Source of the DNA: Lucifugimonas sp038150225
GTDB lineage: Bacteria > Chloroflexota > Dehalococcoidia > Lucifugimonadales > Lucifugimonadaceae
Assembly (NCBI GenBank): GCA_038150225.1
Contig: JAYQWG010000001.1
Location: 69,467-133,466, forward strand
Direction of reading: 5' to 3'
DNA length: 64,000 nt
This document shows, in pieces, positions 27,499-36,317 of the stretch. The notes under the pieces are model-generated. The model saw only the letters and a list, made by a program, of their open reading frames with translations, was not told the origin of the DNA and made no database searches. Position numbers and translations under genes: made by a program. The stretch's first letter is position 1, and the number at the start of each line of letters is the position of its first letter.

Positions 27499-27777
27499 AT
27501 GGCTGAAAGTGACAGCGGTGGCGGATTTTTCCAGGGATTCCTAATTGGTGGAATCGCAGGATTCGTCGCGGGAATGATTTTTGCTCCAAAGTCAGGTGAG
27601 GAAACTCGCGCTTACATCCTTGATCAGAGCCGGGAATGGCGAGACAAGGCTGATGAACTCACTTCGGCCACTCGCGAACGTATGGCTGCAGCTGCCAACG
27701 AAGGTCGTCGAGCAGCATCTATGACTCGGGCGGACGACGATTTCGAAGATCTCGATCTAGACGACGAATCGCTCTAA
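27499..27777 (+). CDS. YtxH-domain protein
   Basis: A 92-residue protein. The glycine-rich hydrophobic segment FFQGFLIGGIAGFVAGMIFA followed by PKSGEETR is the YtxH signature: one membrane helix followed by a basic-polar stretch and a charged helical tail ending in Asp/Glu. The family includes general-stress proteins of unknown mechanism. It sits 21 bp behind a DUF948-like gene. Its 3' end overlaps the convergent pheA by 4 bp. Confidence 0.82.
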   Translation: MAESDSGGGFFQGFLIGGIAGFVAGMIFAPKSGEETRAYILDQSREWRDKADELTSATRERMAAAANEGRRAASMTRADDDFEDLDLDDESL

Positions 27778-28616
27778 CGAACTGCGAGTCCTTGCGCTCG
27801 GGGATAAGTTCCAAGCACTTTGAATGTCGACGTGAACTGCTTTAACTCGTTTATCGCCTCCTGAACGTTCGGATCGTCGATACGTCCGTCGAAGTCCAGA
27901 AGGAAAATGTAGTTGCCCATTCCCTTACCGGTAGGACGTGACTCAATCTTGGTCAGGTTGATCTGGCGATCTGCGAATGGTCGGAGAGCACCGTAAACCA
28001 ACCCTGGGGCGTCAGGGCTTCCGAAATCGAAAGCGACTGATGTTTTATTAGAACCTTCAGGCGCTACGCCAGATGAAGTTAGAACTGCGAAACGCGTCAC
28101 GTTGTTCTGGCGATCCTGGATACCCGCTGCAAGTATTGGTAATCTGGCGAGCTCAGCTGACCGACGTGGCCCAATTGCTGCGCTGCGGTCGTAATCATCT
28201 TTCAAATTCGTAACTGCGGCTGCAGTGCTGGTTGTAGCCAGTTGTTCTGCAAACCTGAGTTCGTTCGACAAGAACACACGGCACTGATCCAGTGCTTCTT
28301 GTTTCGATTTAACAACTCGTATGTCGCTGATCGCGACTCCGGGTCTCGCAATCAAACAATGATCAATTGGCAAAAGAATTTCGCCTTTGATCTGTGTTTT
28401 CTTGGAGTTGAGGAGGAAATCGACAATTTCGATGATTGTTCCGGCAAGAGAGTTCTCAATCGGCACCACCGCTTCTTCAACCTCACCAGATTCAACTGCC
28501 TGGGTTATTTGGCTGAGAGTGGCGTAAGGGACACGATCACCGTCAGGAGCGTAGAAGTACGCTGCTTCATCGGTGTAAGTGCCTTCAGGTCCAAGGAATG
28601 CAATCTTCTTTGACAT
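27774..28616 (-). CDS. pheA: Prephenate dehydratase
   Basis: A 280-residue monofunctional enzyme converting prephenate to phenylpyruvate. It begins IAFLGPEGTYTDEAAYF, has VVPIENSLAGTI, then NNVTRFAVL with the catalytic Thr-Arg, and ends in an ACT domain with the Phe-binding region GALRPFADRQINLTKIESRP. No chorismate mutase domain is fused. It is the last gene of a reverse run behind the TrkA/Usp genes, 3 bp after a TrkA gene, an unusual association. Confidence 0.94.
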   Translation of the reverse strand: MSKKIAFLGPEGTYTDEAAYFYAPDGDRVPYATLSQITQAVESGEVEEAVVPIENSLAGTIIEIVDFLLNSKKTQIKGEILLPIDHCLIARPGVAISDIRVVKSKQEALDQCRVFLSNELRFAEQLATTSTAAAVTNLKDDYDRSAAIGPRRSAELARLPILAAGIQDRQNNVTRFAVLTSSGVAPEGSNKTSVAFDFGSPDAPGLVYGALRPFADRQINLTKIESRPTGKGMGNYIFLLDFDGRIDDPNVQEAINELKQFTSTFKVLGTYPRAQGLAVR

Positions 28617-28619
28617 CTT

Positions 28620-29285
28620 CTATCTCAGTTCTGTGAGGACTTCCCAGAGCTCGTCTGTGGTGTTGGTAGGCGACAGTGCCACAACTTCGTCTTCCGCCTG
28701 AATTTCTGGGTCTTCGGTCAAATTCTTTCGTCGACCTTCCGAATTGATCAACAGGACGATACTTGCTCCGTACGGAAGGGTAACTTCGGAAAGTTTCCTT
28801 CCCACCACACTACCTGCTTCGGGGATTTTGAGAGTTACAAGTTCCTCTGTACGGTCTGCGAGTGGCATCAACCGAATTAACGGATGAGCTGGGAGCGCAG
28901 TTGCGAGATTTGCGAGTACAAGGTCCGTTGAACTGACCACCAGGTCAATCCCTACACGTTCGAACAGTTCTGCGTTTTCAGGATCTCGAACCGTCGCGAT
29001 AGTTTTCGGGACATCGAAGTTGTTGCGAGCCAGTTGGCAGGCAGCAAGATTATTTTCATCGGAGTCTGTGACAGCTATGAAAGCTGCAGCCCTGGCAGTT
29101 CCCGCATCATTGAGTGAACGCAAGACCGTTGCATCGCCTACCGAAGCAACCATGCCAAGTTCGCGCTGAATTGCGTCGACAGCGGATTCTTCTTTGTCGA
29201 GAATAAAAACCTCGTGGCCTTCACTGACCAGGGATGATGCGAGCGGGGCGCCAACTCGACCGCCTCCGGCAATTACGAGATACAC
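28620..29285 (-). CDS. TrkA/RCK-family regulatory protein (RCK-N plus RCK-C)
   Basis: A 221-residue protein with an NAD-binding RCK-N domain, VIAGGGRVGAPLASSL at residues 4-19 and VFILDKEESAVD next, and a C-terminal RCK-C domain (TLKIPEAGSVVGRKLSEVTL). RCK proteins gate potassium channels such as TrkH and KtrB in response to nucleotides. A second RCK-N gene lies 2 bp upstream. No membrane channel subunit is in the window. Confidence 0.85.
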   Translation of the reverse strand: MYLVIAGGGRVGAPLASSLVSEGHEVFILDKEESAVDAIQRELGMVASVGDATVLRSLNDAGTARAAAFIAVTDSDENNLAACQLARNNFDVPKTIATVRDPENAELFERVGIDLVVSSTDLVLANLATALPAHPLIRLMPLADRTEELVTLKIPEAGSVVGRKLSEVTLPYGASIVLLINSEGRRKNLTEDPEIQAEDEVVALSPTNTTDELWEVLTELR

Positions 29286-29287
29286 AG

Positions 29288-29707
29288 CTAATCCTGCTCC
29301 CCGGTTATCGATTGCATCAATTGTCCGGTGACTGACTCTGATTTGTTTACCGTGTCTATTCCCATCGATTCATACATGGAGTGAAGTGCCGTGTCTTTGA
29401 CTGCGGTAACCACCTTGGCGACGTTGAACATTTCTTTGGCTTTTTGAGCGATCAATCCGTTCAAGGGGTCGTTACCAGTTGCTGCGATCAGAACTTCTGA
29501 GTTCGAAATACCTGCTTCGACCAGTGAGGATGAAAGAGAACCGTCTCTAACCAGTACTTGAATGACTCCAGAGTCGACTCGTCCTCTGGGCAGTTTTCGC
29601 AGGGCATCGGCGTCGGTGTCAATCACGACTACCTGGTGACCTCGGTCAGTCAGCTGCCGAGATAAGTTCGATCCAACGTTGCCGGATCCAATGATGATTG
29701 CGTTCAT
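29288..29707 (-). CDS. TrkA N-terminal (RCK-N) domain protein, single domain
   Basis: Only 139 residues: one Rossmann RCK-N domain beginning MNAIIIGSGNVGSNLSRQL with the acidic residue that ends strand 2 in VVVIDTDADAL. It lacks the RCK-C domain present in its two neighbours. It may pair with the adjacent full-length RCK protein, from which it is separated by 2 bp, to form a hetero-oligomeric ring; that is inference. The start is ATG. Confidence 0.82.
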   Translation of the reverse strand: MNAIIIGSGNVGSNLSRQLTDRGHQVVVIDTDADALRKLPRGRVDSGVIQVLVRDGSLSSSLVEAGISNSEVLIAATGNDPLNGLIAQKAKEMFNVAKVVTAVKDTALHSMYESMGIDTVNKSESVTGQLMQSITGEQD

Positions 29708-29747
29708 CCAATCGATCCTTCAGTTGATGCTTGTCGAATTTTCAAAA

Positions 29748-30215
29748 TCACGATCTGCCGTTTCGTTGCGAACGTGCCACAGGAGTTACTGCCTCGCTGC
29801 GCTCTCGCCATAAGATCACATCACACGGGGCATGTTCAAGGATGTACGGGATGTCATTTCCAAGTGAAAAGAGTCCAAACTCCGTCGGGTACGACGTTCC
29901 AATCACGATAGCGTCAGTATCACGAACTATCGCCTCGTGGACTACGGCGGGACCCAGCTCGCGTGCTTGCAGCAACTGGGTGTCGACTTCGCCGCGTGGT
30001 AACCGAGCTAATCTCTCTGAACGGTGAAGCACCTGTTCTCCACGAGCGATCTGATCTTCGATTTCTGAATCGAGAGGTAGCGAGCGATCTACCTGTATTA
30101 CGTACACGATAAACAGACGTCCACGTTCGTCTCTCACGATGTCCGCAGCGCGAGACACCGTGTTGATGTCGGAAGGATCATCGGTGACTACTGCGAGTAC
30201 ACGATTGAATACCAT
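29748..30215 (-). CDS. Universal stress protein (UspA family)
   Basis: A 155-residue UspA-like protein. It opens with RVLAVVTDDPSDINTVSRAA and ends with VIGTSYPTEFGLFSLGNDIP followed by PCDVILWRE, where the Usp ATP-loop GxxGxxxxxxGS would be; here the glycine loop is degenerate, so ATP binding is doubtful. It lies inside the TrkA cluster, 40 bp upstream of an RCK-N gene. Usp-RCK linkage suggests sensing of nucleotide or stress state for ion transport. Confidence 0.8.
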   Translation of the reverse strand: MVFNRVLAVVTDDPSDINTVSRAADIVRDERGRLFIVYVIQVDRSLPLDSEIEDQIARGEQVLHRSERLARLPRGEVDTQLLQARELGPAVVHEAIVRDTDAIVIGTSYPTEFGLFSLGNDIPYILEHAPCDVILWRERSEAVTPVARSQRNGRS

Positions 30216-30237
30216 AAGCCTTCTGTCCTGTTACTCG

Positions 30238-30900
30238 CTAACTGGTGATCCGGCTCACGTACTCGTCGCGACCTGCGACTACCAGTACGTCACCCGCTCT
30301 TAGTCGTTCATTAGAGTCCGGGCTTAAGGTGATGTCGTTGCCACGTTTGAGAGCTACGACTGCGATTCCATATTTGTCTCGCGCACCCGCGAAACCTGCC
30401 TCATCAAGAGTCATGTTCGTAAATCGTTCGGGGACTTGGAGCCTGCTGACCCCGAAGGCCTCTGCCAACTCCATGTATTCCTCTACATCCGGGTTGAACA
30501 GACTGTGCGCGAGACGATGACCCATTTCTTCTTCAGCGTGAACGACACGGTTGCATCCGAGTCGACGCAAGGTATTTCCATGCAAGGTGCTGTGAGCTCG
30601 GGCAACGATGTACGGGAGGTTCATGGTTTGGAACAGAACCGAAACCATGATGCTGGCTTCCACATTTGCACCGATACCTACGATCCCGATATCGAAGTTG
30701 TGCACACCAAGTTCACGGAGAACTGCTTCCTGCGTGGCATCACCGGCAACGGGATAAGTCACTTCACCCATCAATGACTGAACGCGCTCTTCATCGATGT
30801 CGATTGCCATAACGTCGTGACCGAGCTGGTACAGCGTACGGGCGACGTTACCGCCGAAACGACCAAGACCTACAACTACTACTTGCTGCTTACTTTTCAT
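30238..30900 (-). CDS. TrkA/KtrA-family potassium uptake regulatory protein
   Basis: A 220-residue KtrA-type protein: RCK-N domain with VVVGLGRFGGNVARTL (8-23) and VMAIDIDEERVQSLMGEVTY, then an RCK-C domain (RLQVPERFTNMTLDEAGFAG, LSPDSNERLRAGDVLVVAG). It is closest to the KtrA/KtrC proteins that bind ADP/ATP and control the KtrB channel. It is the first gene of the reverse cluster; the 270 bp upstream (30901-31170), shared with a divergent folate gene, is free of genes and should hold the promoters, though I see no strong consensus. Confidence 0.87.
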   Translation of the reverse strand: MKSKQQVVVVGLGRFGGNVARTLYQLGHDVMAIDIDEERVQSLMGEVTYPVAGDATQEAVLRELGVHNFDIGIVGIGANVEASIMVSVLFQTMNLPYIVARAHSTLHGNTLRRLGCNRVVHAEEEMGHRLAHSLFNPDVEEYMELAEAFGVSRLQVPERFTNMTLDEAGFAGARDKYGIAVVALKRGNDITLSPDSNERLRAGDVLVVAGRDEYVSRITS

Positions 30901-31170
30901 ACGTTACCGGGGAGAGAATCCCATCTAGTGCGGTTGATCTACACGCAAACACTGTAATAGGTACATGTTTACGATGTATGCAGAGTGCCCATATTCTAAC
31001 GCTAGGCACGTTCTCGGTTTGTTCGAAACACTGTAGAGTGTGGGGGATTGGGCGAAAACAGTATTACGACACGTGCGATAATCTCAAAGTTTGATGACCA
31101 TGGTTCGCTCATACGAATCCTTTGATTGCTTGTTGAATTCTGGTCAAAGTAATCGCTGGAACTTGATGTC

Positions 31171-32757
31171 TTGAGTTCAACTCAGCCAAAGCAAAACCTT
31201 CAATCGATGCTCGAGAAGAGTGATCGATTCCTCACAGCAGTCGAGATTGAAACATCTCGCGGACTGTTGATGGCGGAGGCATCCCGAAAAACTGCTGAAC
31301 TGGCGAAATCACTGTCAGAATTCGATCGCGTCGATTTCGTTGCACTCACGGACAATCCTGGAGGCAATCCTCACATTCGACCGGAGGTTCTCGGACAAGA
31401 CCTCCTTTTCCGAGGACGAGACGTTGTGATCAACATGTCCTGTAAGGATTACAACCGGAACGGAGTCGAAAGTCGACTATGGGCTCTAGGGAGTCAAGGA
31501 TTCACCAACGTTCTGGCGTTGTCGGGTGATTACCCAACAGGCGGGTTTCAAGGGCAAGCACAACCTGTATTTGATCTTGACTCTGTTGGTTTGCTGGAAT
31601 TAATGAGGCAAATGAATGAAGGGTTGCCTAACCCGGTCTGGGGTTCCGCTGGTCGGGAAGACAGGCTGGAGCAAACCCACTTCTACGCCGGGTGTGCAGT
31701 CAGCCCGTTCAAGAAGCATGAAGGCGAGTTGATCACCCAGTACCTGAAACTGGCGATGAAAATCCGAACCGGTGCTCAGTGGGCGATCACACAGATCGGT
31801 TACGACTCGCGAAAACTCGACGAACTGGCTCGTTATGTTCGCTCAAACAACTTGAACGTCCCATTGATTGGCTCAGTGTTCATTCTGACCGCTCCAGCCG
31901 GGCGATTTTTCAACCGCTGGGGAGTCCCCGGCGTATGGGTGTCTGATGAATTGAGGGATATCGCCAACGAACAGGCGAAATCCAAAGACCGTGGTCGTGC
32001 CTTCTTTTCAGAACTCGCTGCAAAACAAATCGCAATACTGAAAGGTCTTGGGTACAGGGGGGCTTACATCTCAGGTAGACCGCAACTCAAGCGTATTCAG
32101 CGGATTCTCGAAATGGCGGACTCATATGGTGAGAACGACTGGAAAGAATTTGCTAAGGAAATTCACTTTCCGCAAAACGATGAGTTTTACCTGTACGAAC
32201 AGGGCGACAATCAAGGTCTTAGCTCGGATGAACTAAACCGCAATTACGTTGCGTCCAAGAAAGGTTTCTCAAAAACCCTCGCGAAGATCAAGAGTCCTGT
32301 GCAGTACAGGATCGGAAAATTTGTTCATGACAGAGTATTTACGGAAGGTACGATCGGTTTTAAAGCTGGCAGCGCTGTCTACTCTCAAGTAGAGAAAAGT
32401 AAAAAACTCACCGGTGTAGCACACGCGCTTGAGCAGCTTTCAAAAGTACCTGTCTACCACTGTCGTGATTGCGGTGACTGTTCACTGCCGGACGTCGGTT
32501 ATTTGTGCCCGGAGTCGCAATGCGTGAAGAATCAGCGAAACGGTCCGTGCGGCGGCACGAAGGATGGTCAGTGCGAGGTTCTTGATCAAGAGTGCATCTG
32601 GTTGAGGGCGTACAACCGGCTCAAGCCGTACGACCAGGAGCAAAACATGCTCCAGCGGCCGGTCGTATTCAGGGACGCATCTTTGCGAAATACCTCGGCG
32701 TGGATGAATACGTTCTTGAAACGAGACCACCACGGCAAAAGCAGCCCCAACTCCTAG
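31171..32757 (+). CDS. Methylenetetrahydrofolate reductase with fused Cys-rich C-terminal domain (MetF-MetV type)
   Basis: A 528-residue two-part protein. Residues up to about 300 follow the MTHFR barrel (FLTAVEIETSRGLLM, VDFVALTDNPGGNPHIRPE, NVLALSGDYP, FYAGCAVSPFKKHEGELI). The C-terminal part from residue 431 has eight cysteines in a CxxCxxC, C, C, PCGG, C, C pattern, as in the MTHFR C-terminal domain (MetV) that binds an Fe-S cluster or zinc. MetF and MetV are separate subunits in many acetogens; here they are one chain. It probably interconverts methylene- and methyl-tetrahydrofolate. A pterin-dependent methyltransferase follows 58 bp later. TTG start. Confidence 0.85.
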   Translation: MSSTQPKQNLQSMLEKSDRFLTAVEIETSRGLLMAEASRKTAELAKSLSEFDRVDFVALTDNPGGNPHIRPEVLGQDLLFRGRDVVINMSCKDYNRNGVESRLWALGSQGFTNVLALSGDYPTGGFQGQAQPVFDLDSVGLLELMRQMNEGLPNPVWGSAGREDRLEQTHFYAGCAVSPFKKHEGELITQYLKLAMKIRTGAQWAITQIGYDSRKLDELARYVRSNNLNVPLIGSVFILTAPAGRFFNRWGVPGVWVSDELRDIANEQAKSKDRGRAFFSELAAKQIAILKGLGYRGAYISGRPQLKRIQRILEMADSYGENDWKEFAKEIHFPQNDEFYLYEQGDNQGLSSDELNRNYVASKKGFSKTLAKIKSPVQYRIGKFVHDRVFTEGTIGFKAGSAVYSQVEKSKKLTGVAHALEQLSKVPVYHCRDCGDCSLPDVGYLCPESQCVKNQRNGPCGGTKDGQCEVLDQECIWLRAYNRLKPYDQEQNMLQRPVVFRDASLRNTSAWMNTFLKRDHHGKSSPNS

Positions 32758-32815
32758 TTTTAGACTGCATAATCCATAGTCCACCTTTTCAACCGTTCGA
32801 CTGAGAAAAACAGCG

Positions 32816-33853
32816 ATGTCCAAAGTAATTGAGTCCTCTGATCAGTTCGTAGTCATTGGCGAGAACATTCACACCACCCGCGTTGTGAAGCGCGGCGGTA
32901 TACGTGGTCATGTTTTCGAGGACGGAACTGAGGCGGTCAAATACAAAGTCGACGGTGAACTTAATTTCGTAAACGTTCCTGAGCATTTCACGACTACTCA
33001 GCCTTATGAACAGGGCAACTTGAAGCACTTCATGATCGCCATTTGGAAAGGCATCAACGAGAGTGGAGACGATGCCAAACAGGGCACCGATTACATCGAA
33101 CACGAGGTTGCCAGGCAGACAAATGCAGGCTCTCACTATCTCGATCTGAATGTTGATGAGTCATCTCACCGCCTGGAAGAGCAAAAGGCCTCTATGGATT
33201 GGCTCGTCAAGTTTGTCGAATCCGTTTCAACGCTTCCCCCAAGCATCGATTCATCGAACCCGGAAATTATTGAAGTTGGGCTCACGGCATACTCAGGTGG
33301 GCAGGGTCGTCCGATGCTCAACTCGATTGCTCTTGAGCGTCCAGAAACCATTGACGTTGCACTAAAACACGACGCGAGAGCTGTGGTTTCCGCTGCCAAC
33401 GAAGTTGGGATGCCTGGAGATGACAAAGAGCGCGTTGAAAATGTAGGCAGGATCGTTGAGTTGGCACTCAGCAAGGGAATGAAAAAAGAAGATATCTTCG
33501 TTGATCCTTTGATGTTCCCTATCGCTGTTGATTCAAACTATGGAAAACACGTTTTCGATGCGATTAAGCAGATTCGAGCCGATTTTGGAGATGAGATTCA
33601 CATCACCGGCGGAATGAGCAATGTTTCGTTCGGGATCCCAAAGCGAAGACTCGTGAACGATGTGTTCTTGTACCTCGCTATTGAAGCTGGTGCTGATTCT
33701 GGAATCATCGACCCGCTTACCACTTCTGCTGAACGCTCGCTCACGATGGACTTGGATGCGAAACCGGCTCAACTGGCGATGGATTTGCTGCTCGGCAATG
33801 ACGATTTCGCGATGAACTACATCTCAGCATTCCGTGCTGGTGAACTCGACTAA
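32816..33853 (+). CDS. Pterin-binding methyltransferase, AcsE/MtgA-like methyltetrahydrofolate enzyme
   Basis: A 345-residue TIM-barrel protein of the dihydropteroate-synthase fold. Landmarks: VVIGENIHTTRVV at the N-terminus, GSHYLDLNVDESS (pterin contact), SIDSSNPEIIEVGL, NSIALERPE, VDPLMFPIAVDSNYG and HITGGMSNVSFGIPKRRLVN, the last being diagnostic of methyl-H4folate:corrinoid methyltransferases rather than folate synthesis. It should move a methyl group between tetrahydrofolate and a cobalamin protein. An N-terminal insert (residues 26-60) is unusual. No corrinoid protein gene is adjacent, so the methyl partner is unknown. Confidence 0.82.
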   Translation: MSKVIESSDQFVVIGENIHTTRVVKRGGIRGHVFEDGTEAVKYKVDGELNFVNVPEHFTTTQPYEQGNLKHFMIAIWKGINESGDDAKQGTDYIEHEVARQTNAGSHYLDLNVDESSHRLEEQKASMDWLVKFVESVSTLPPSIDSSNPEIIEVGLTAYSGGQGRPMLNSIALERPETIDVALKHDARAVVSAANEVGMPGDDKERVENVGRIVELALSKGMKKEDIFVDPLMFPIAVDSNYGKHVFDAIKQIRADFGDEIHITGGMSNVSFGIPKRRLVNDVFLYLAIEAGADSGIIDPLTTSAERSLTMDLDAKPAQLAMDLLLGNDDFAMNYISAFRAGELD

Positions 33854-33961
33854 TACTTGATACGACCTCTCGAATTCGACGAGTTGAACTGAAAACAGCT
33901 AAATCCGGTTTAGAAATTTGTTTGCCTCAGTAATGAGCGAACCCGCAGAGTATATTCGTCT

Positions 33962-34972
33962 ATGTTTCGATTTCTGGTATCCGCGGTCAATTTCATTGCC
34001 AGCAACTTCAATGAGTTCCTTGGCAAGAACGGGCCCTATATGTCAGCGGCGATCGCGTTTTATGCGTTCTTCTCGCTGTTCCCGCTCTCACTTGCACTGA
34101 TAGCCGTGTTCTCGCTCGTCCTTGGTGTTGAGGGATTCGAAGAGCGTTTAATTGATGGTTTGCGCCAACAAATACCAGTGTTGGCAGAAGCCGATGACGA
34201 ATTCCTTGGCAACTTCTTCGAGAGCATTTCACGTGGACGTGTTGCCGGAGGAGTTATCGCGACGATCGGTCTTTTCTGGGTTTCGCAGCAGGTTTTCTCA
34301 GCGATTCGCAAAAGCGTGAACGTGATTTGGGGCATCAACAAAACCCGCCCGTTCCTTACCGAACGTGTCATGGACATAGCACTGATGTTCGGGGCTTCCA
34401 CTTTGCTGTTTGCTTCTGTGTTTATCACCGGTGCAATGGCGTACATTCAGGATTTGTCGGCGATTTGGCTCCCGGATGCTCCTATTAGCGATGAACAGCT
34501 TTGGTCAAGATTAGCCTTGCTCGTTCCACCATTCCTGTCATTCAACGTGTTCCTGACGATTTACTGGTGGTTGCCCAACACAAAATTGCACTTCCGTGAC
34601 GTGTGGCTTACATCGCTGTTGGGCGCAATAGCGTTCGAAATATCGAAAGCAATATTCATCTTCTACCTCCGAAACATGAGCGGTGTGGCGACTTCTATTT
34701 ACGGAGGTGTTAGCACGATCATAGTGTTGATGATCTTCGTATACGTGTCGGCGATCATCTTGCTTGTAGGAGCAATGCTTACTTCGAGATACGCGTTCTA
34801 TCTCGCAGAAAAAGAGCAGAACGAACGTAACGAATCGCTTTCTCGAAGCCTGGAACGTATTCGAACAACGTCATCGCTACCCGGTATGCCTAATCCAGTA
34901 CCTGCCGGCGCTCAAGAACTCGATCATCCTGAAGGACCGGGAGCCGTTCGGAACGAAGACAAGTTCGTTTAG
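33962..34972 (+). CDS. YihY/virulence factor BrkB-family membrane protein
   Basis: A 336-residue protein with six membrane helices and the family's motifs: ANGPYMSAAIAF-like start (NGPYMSAAIAFYAFFSLFPL), FWVSQQVFSAIRKSVNVIWG, and YWWLPNTKLHFRDVWLTSLL. The final helix is VLMIFVYVSAIILLVGAML, followed by a polar tail of about 60 residues. Earlier annotation as ribonuclease BN is not supported for this family; its role is unknown. Transcribed alone, it converges on a disrupted MFS gene. Confidence 0.87.
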   Translation: MFRFLVSAVNFIASNFNEFLGKNGPYMSAAIAFYAFFSLFPLSLALIAVFSLVLGVEGFEERLIDGLRQQIPVLAEADDEFLGNFFESISRGRVAGGVIATIGLFWVSQQVFSAIRKSVNVIWGINKTRPFLTERVMDIALMFGASTLLFASVFITGAMAYIQDLSAIWLPDAPISDEQLWSRLALLVPPFLSFNVFLTIYWWLPNTKLHFRDVWLTSLLGAIAFEISKAIFIFYLRNMSGVATSIYGGVSTIIVLMIFVYVSAIILLVGAMLTSRYAFYLAEKEQNERNESLSRSLERIRTTSSLPGMPNPVPAGAQELDHPEGPGAVRNEDKFV

Positions 34973-34981
34973 CTTTACGTT

Positions 34982-36262
34982 CTAATCCTGCTCGACGTTG
35001 ACCGGTGATTCTGGCAACAACTTGATGCTCCTGACTGCGGGAAGCAAGTACACAGCACCTGCGAGCAGCCAAATGATGCTTCCGATAGCAAGTGCGACCC
35101 TGAGTCCGAAGACTTCCGCGACTACACCTGCCATCGACACCCCAATCAGGGTAGACACCTTCTCAGTCACCTTCATTGCACCGATCACGCGTCCAAGGTA
35201 GTTGGCGGGAATGATCGCCTGTTGAAGGCTGGTTTTGTTGATGTCGTGCATAACCCAAAACCCGTCGCCGAACACCTGAGGCAGTACGAAAAAGATCGTT
35301 GCAATCCAAATATCCGTTGGTGCAAACGGGATGAGGAAACCGACAAAACCTTAAGAGAACAGACCAAGAGCCATTGTTGGGCCCACGCCAAGTCGATTGG
35401 TAACTCGAGTCGCAAAAAGTGCGCCAACAAATGAGCTAATCCCGCCGATTCCAAAAATTATTCCGATTGGACCAGGTTGGAATCCGATCTCAGTTATGGC
35501 AAAAAGAGTGATCATGCCTCCGATGATGCCGTTTGCAGCTCCCAACAGCGCACCGCTCACAGCTATAGAAAGCAGGACGGAGTTCGAGCTGATAAATCGG
35601 TAACCGTCGACAATTTCACGGCATATGTTCGGACGTTCGAGTTGAACAGGTTTAGGTTCTGATTTTCGAATAATCAGGAGCAGTATTCCCGAGACCAAGA
35701 ACGTGAATGTCTGTGCAATTCCTGCAGTTATCGCGGATGCTAATTGTGCAATGAAACCACCTATTGGAAATCCAATTTGTTCAGTGACTGCTTCGGATGC
35801 CGAAATCTTTGAATTCGCTTCTATCAATCGTTCCTTTTCGACGAGGCTGGGTAGGTACGAGCGTTGCGCGATCTCGTTGAAAATTCCGAAAGTTCCAAAC
35901 AGGAAGGCAACCAGGTACATGTGCTCGATGTGAAGCTCTAGAAAGTAGTGAGCAAACACAGCACTTCCGAGTGCAGCAGCAGCTCCGAGCTCAGTTACTG
36001 CAAGAACAGCTCGACGTCGGGATCGATCAACCCAAGGTCCGGCAACAAGTCCGAATATCAGTCCAGATGCGGTTGTCGCTCCACCTAGGAGAGCCATTTG
36101 GTAGGGGCGAGCATCGAGTAGGAGAACGGCGATCAGCGAAATCGCCATCATCATGCGCCCGAGATTCGATACAGACTGAGAAGCCCAAAACTTCAGGAAG
36201 TCTGAATCACGCCATAGGGAAGGCTTATTTGAGTTGCTTGAATCAGCACCTGCTGAAGGCAT
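34982..36262 (-). pseudogene. MFS transporter interrupted by an in-frame TAA (35351-35353)
   Basis: Reading 427 codons from ATG 36262, the frame runs through residue 303 (ending ALGLFS), meets TAA at 35353-35351, and continues in the same frame as GFVGFLIPFAPTDIWIATIF, then VFGDGFWVMHDINKT, to a normal stop at 34982. No shift is needed: a single nonsense codon splits an otherwise intact 12-helix permease between helices 8 and 9. The N-terminal part shows FLKFWASQSVSNLGRMM and AGPWVDRSRRRAVL. A TAA cannot be explained by selenocysteine. It is either a recent inactivation or a base-calling error. Confidence 0.85.
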
Positions 36263-36317
36263 GCGTCATGATTGCACACCCCAGATCAACCGTTTGAGTG
36301 CAAAAAGTTGTAAGGAG

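Noticed and set aside
30901..31170. Possible tRNA or small RNA between the RCK cluster and the MTHFR gene
   Set aside because: A GGTTCG...CGAATCC pair was noted, but no cloverleaf or terminator could be built around it.
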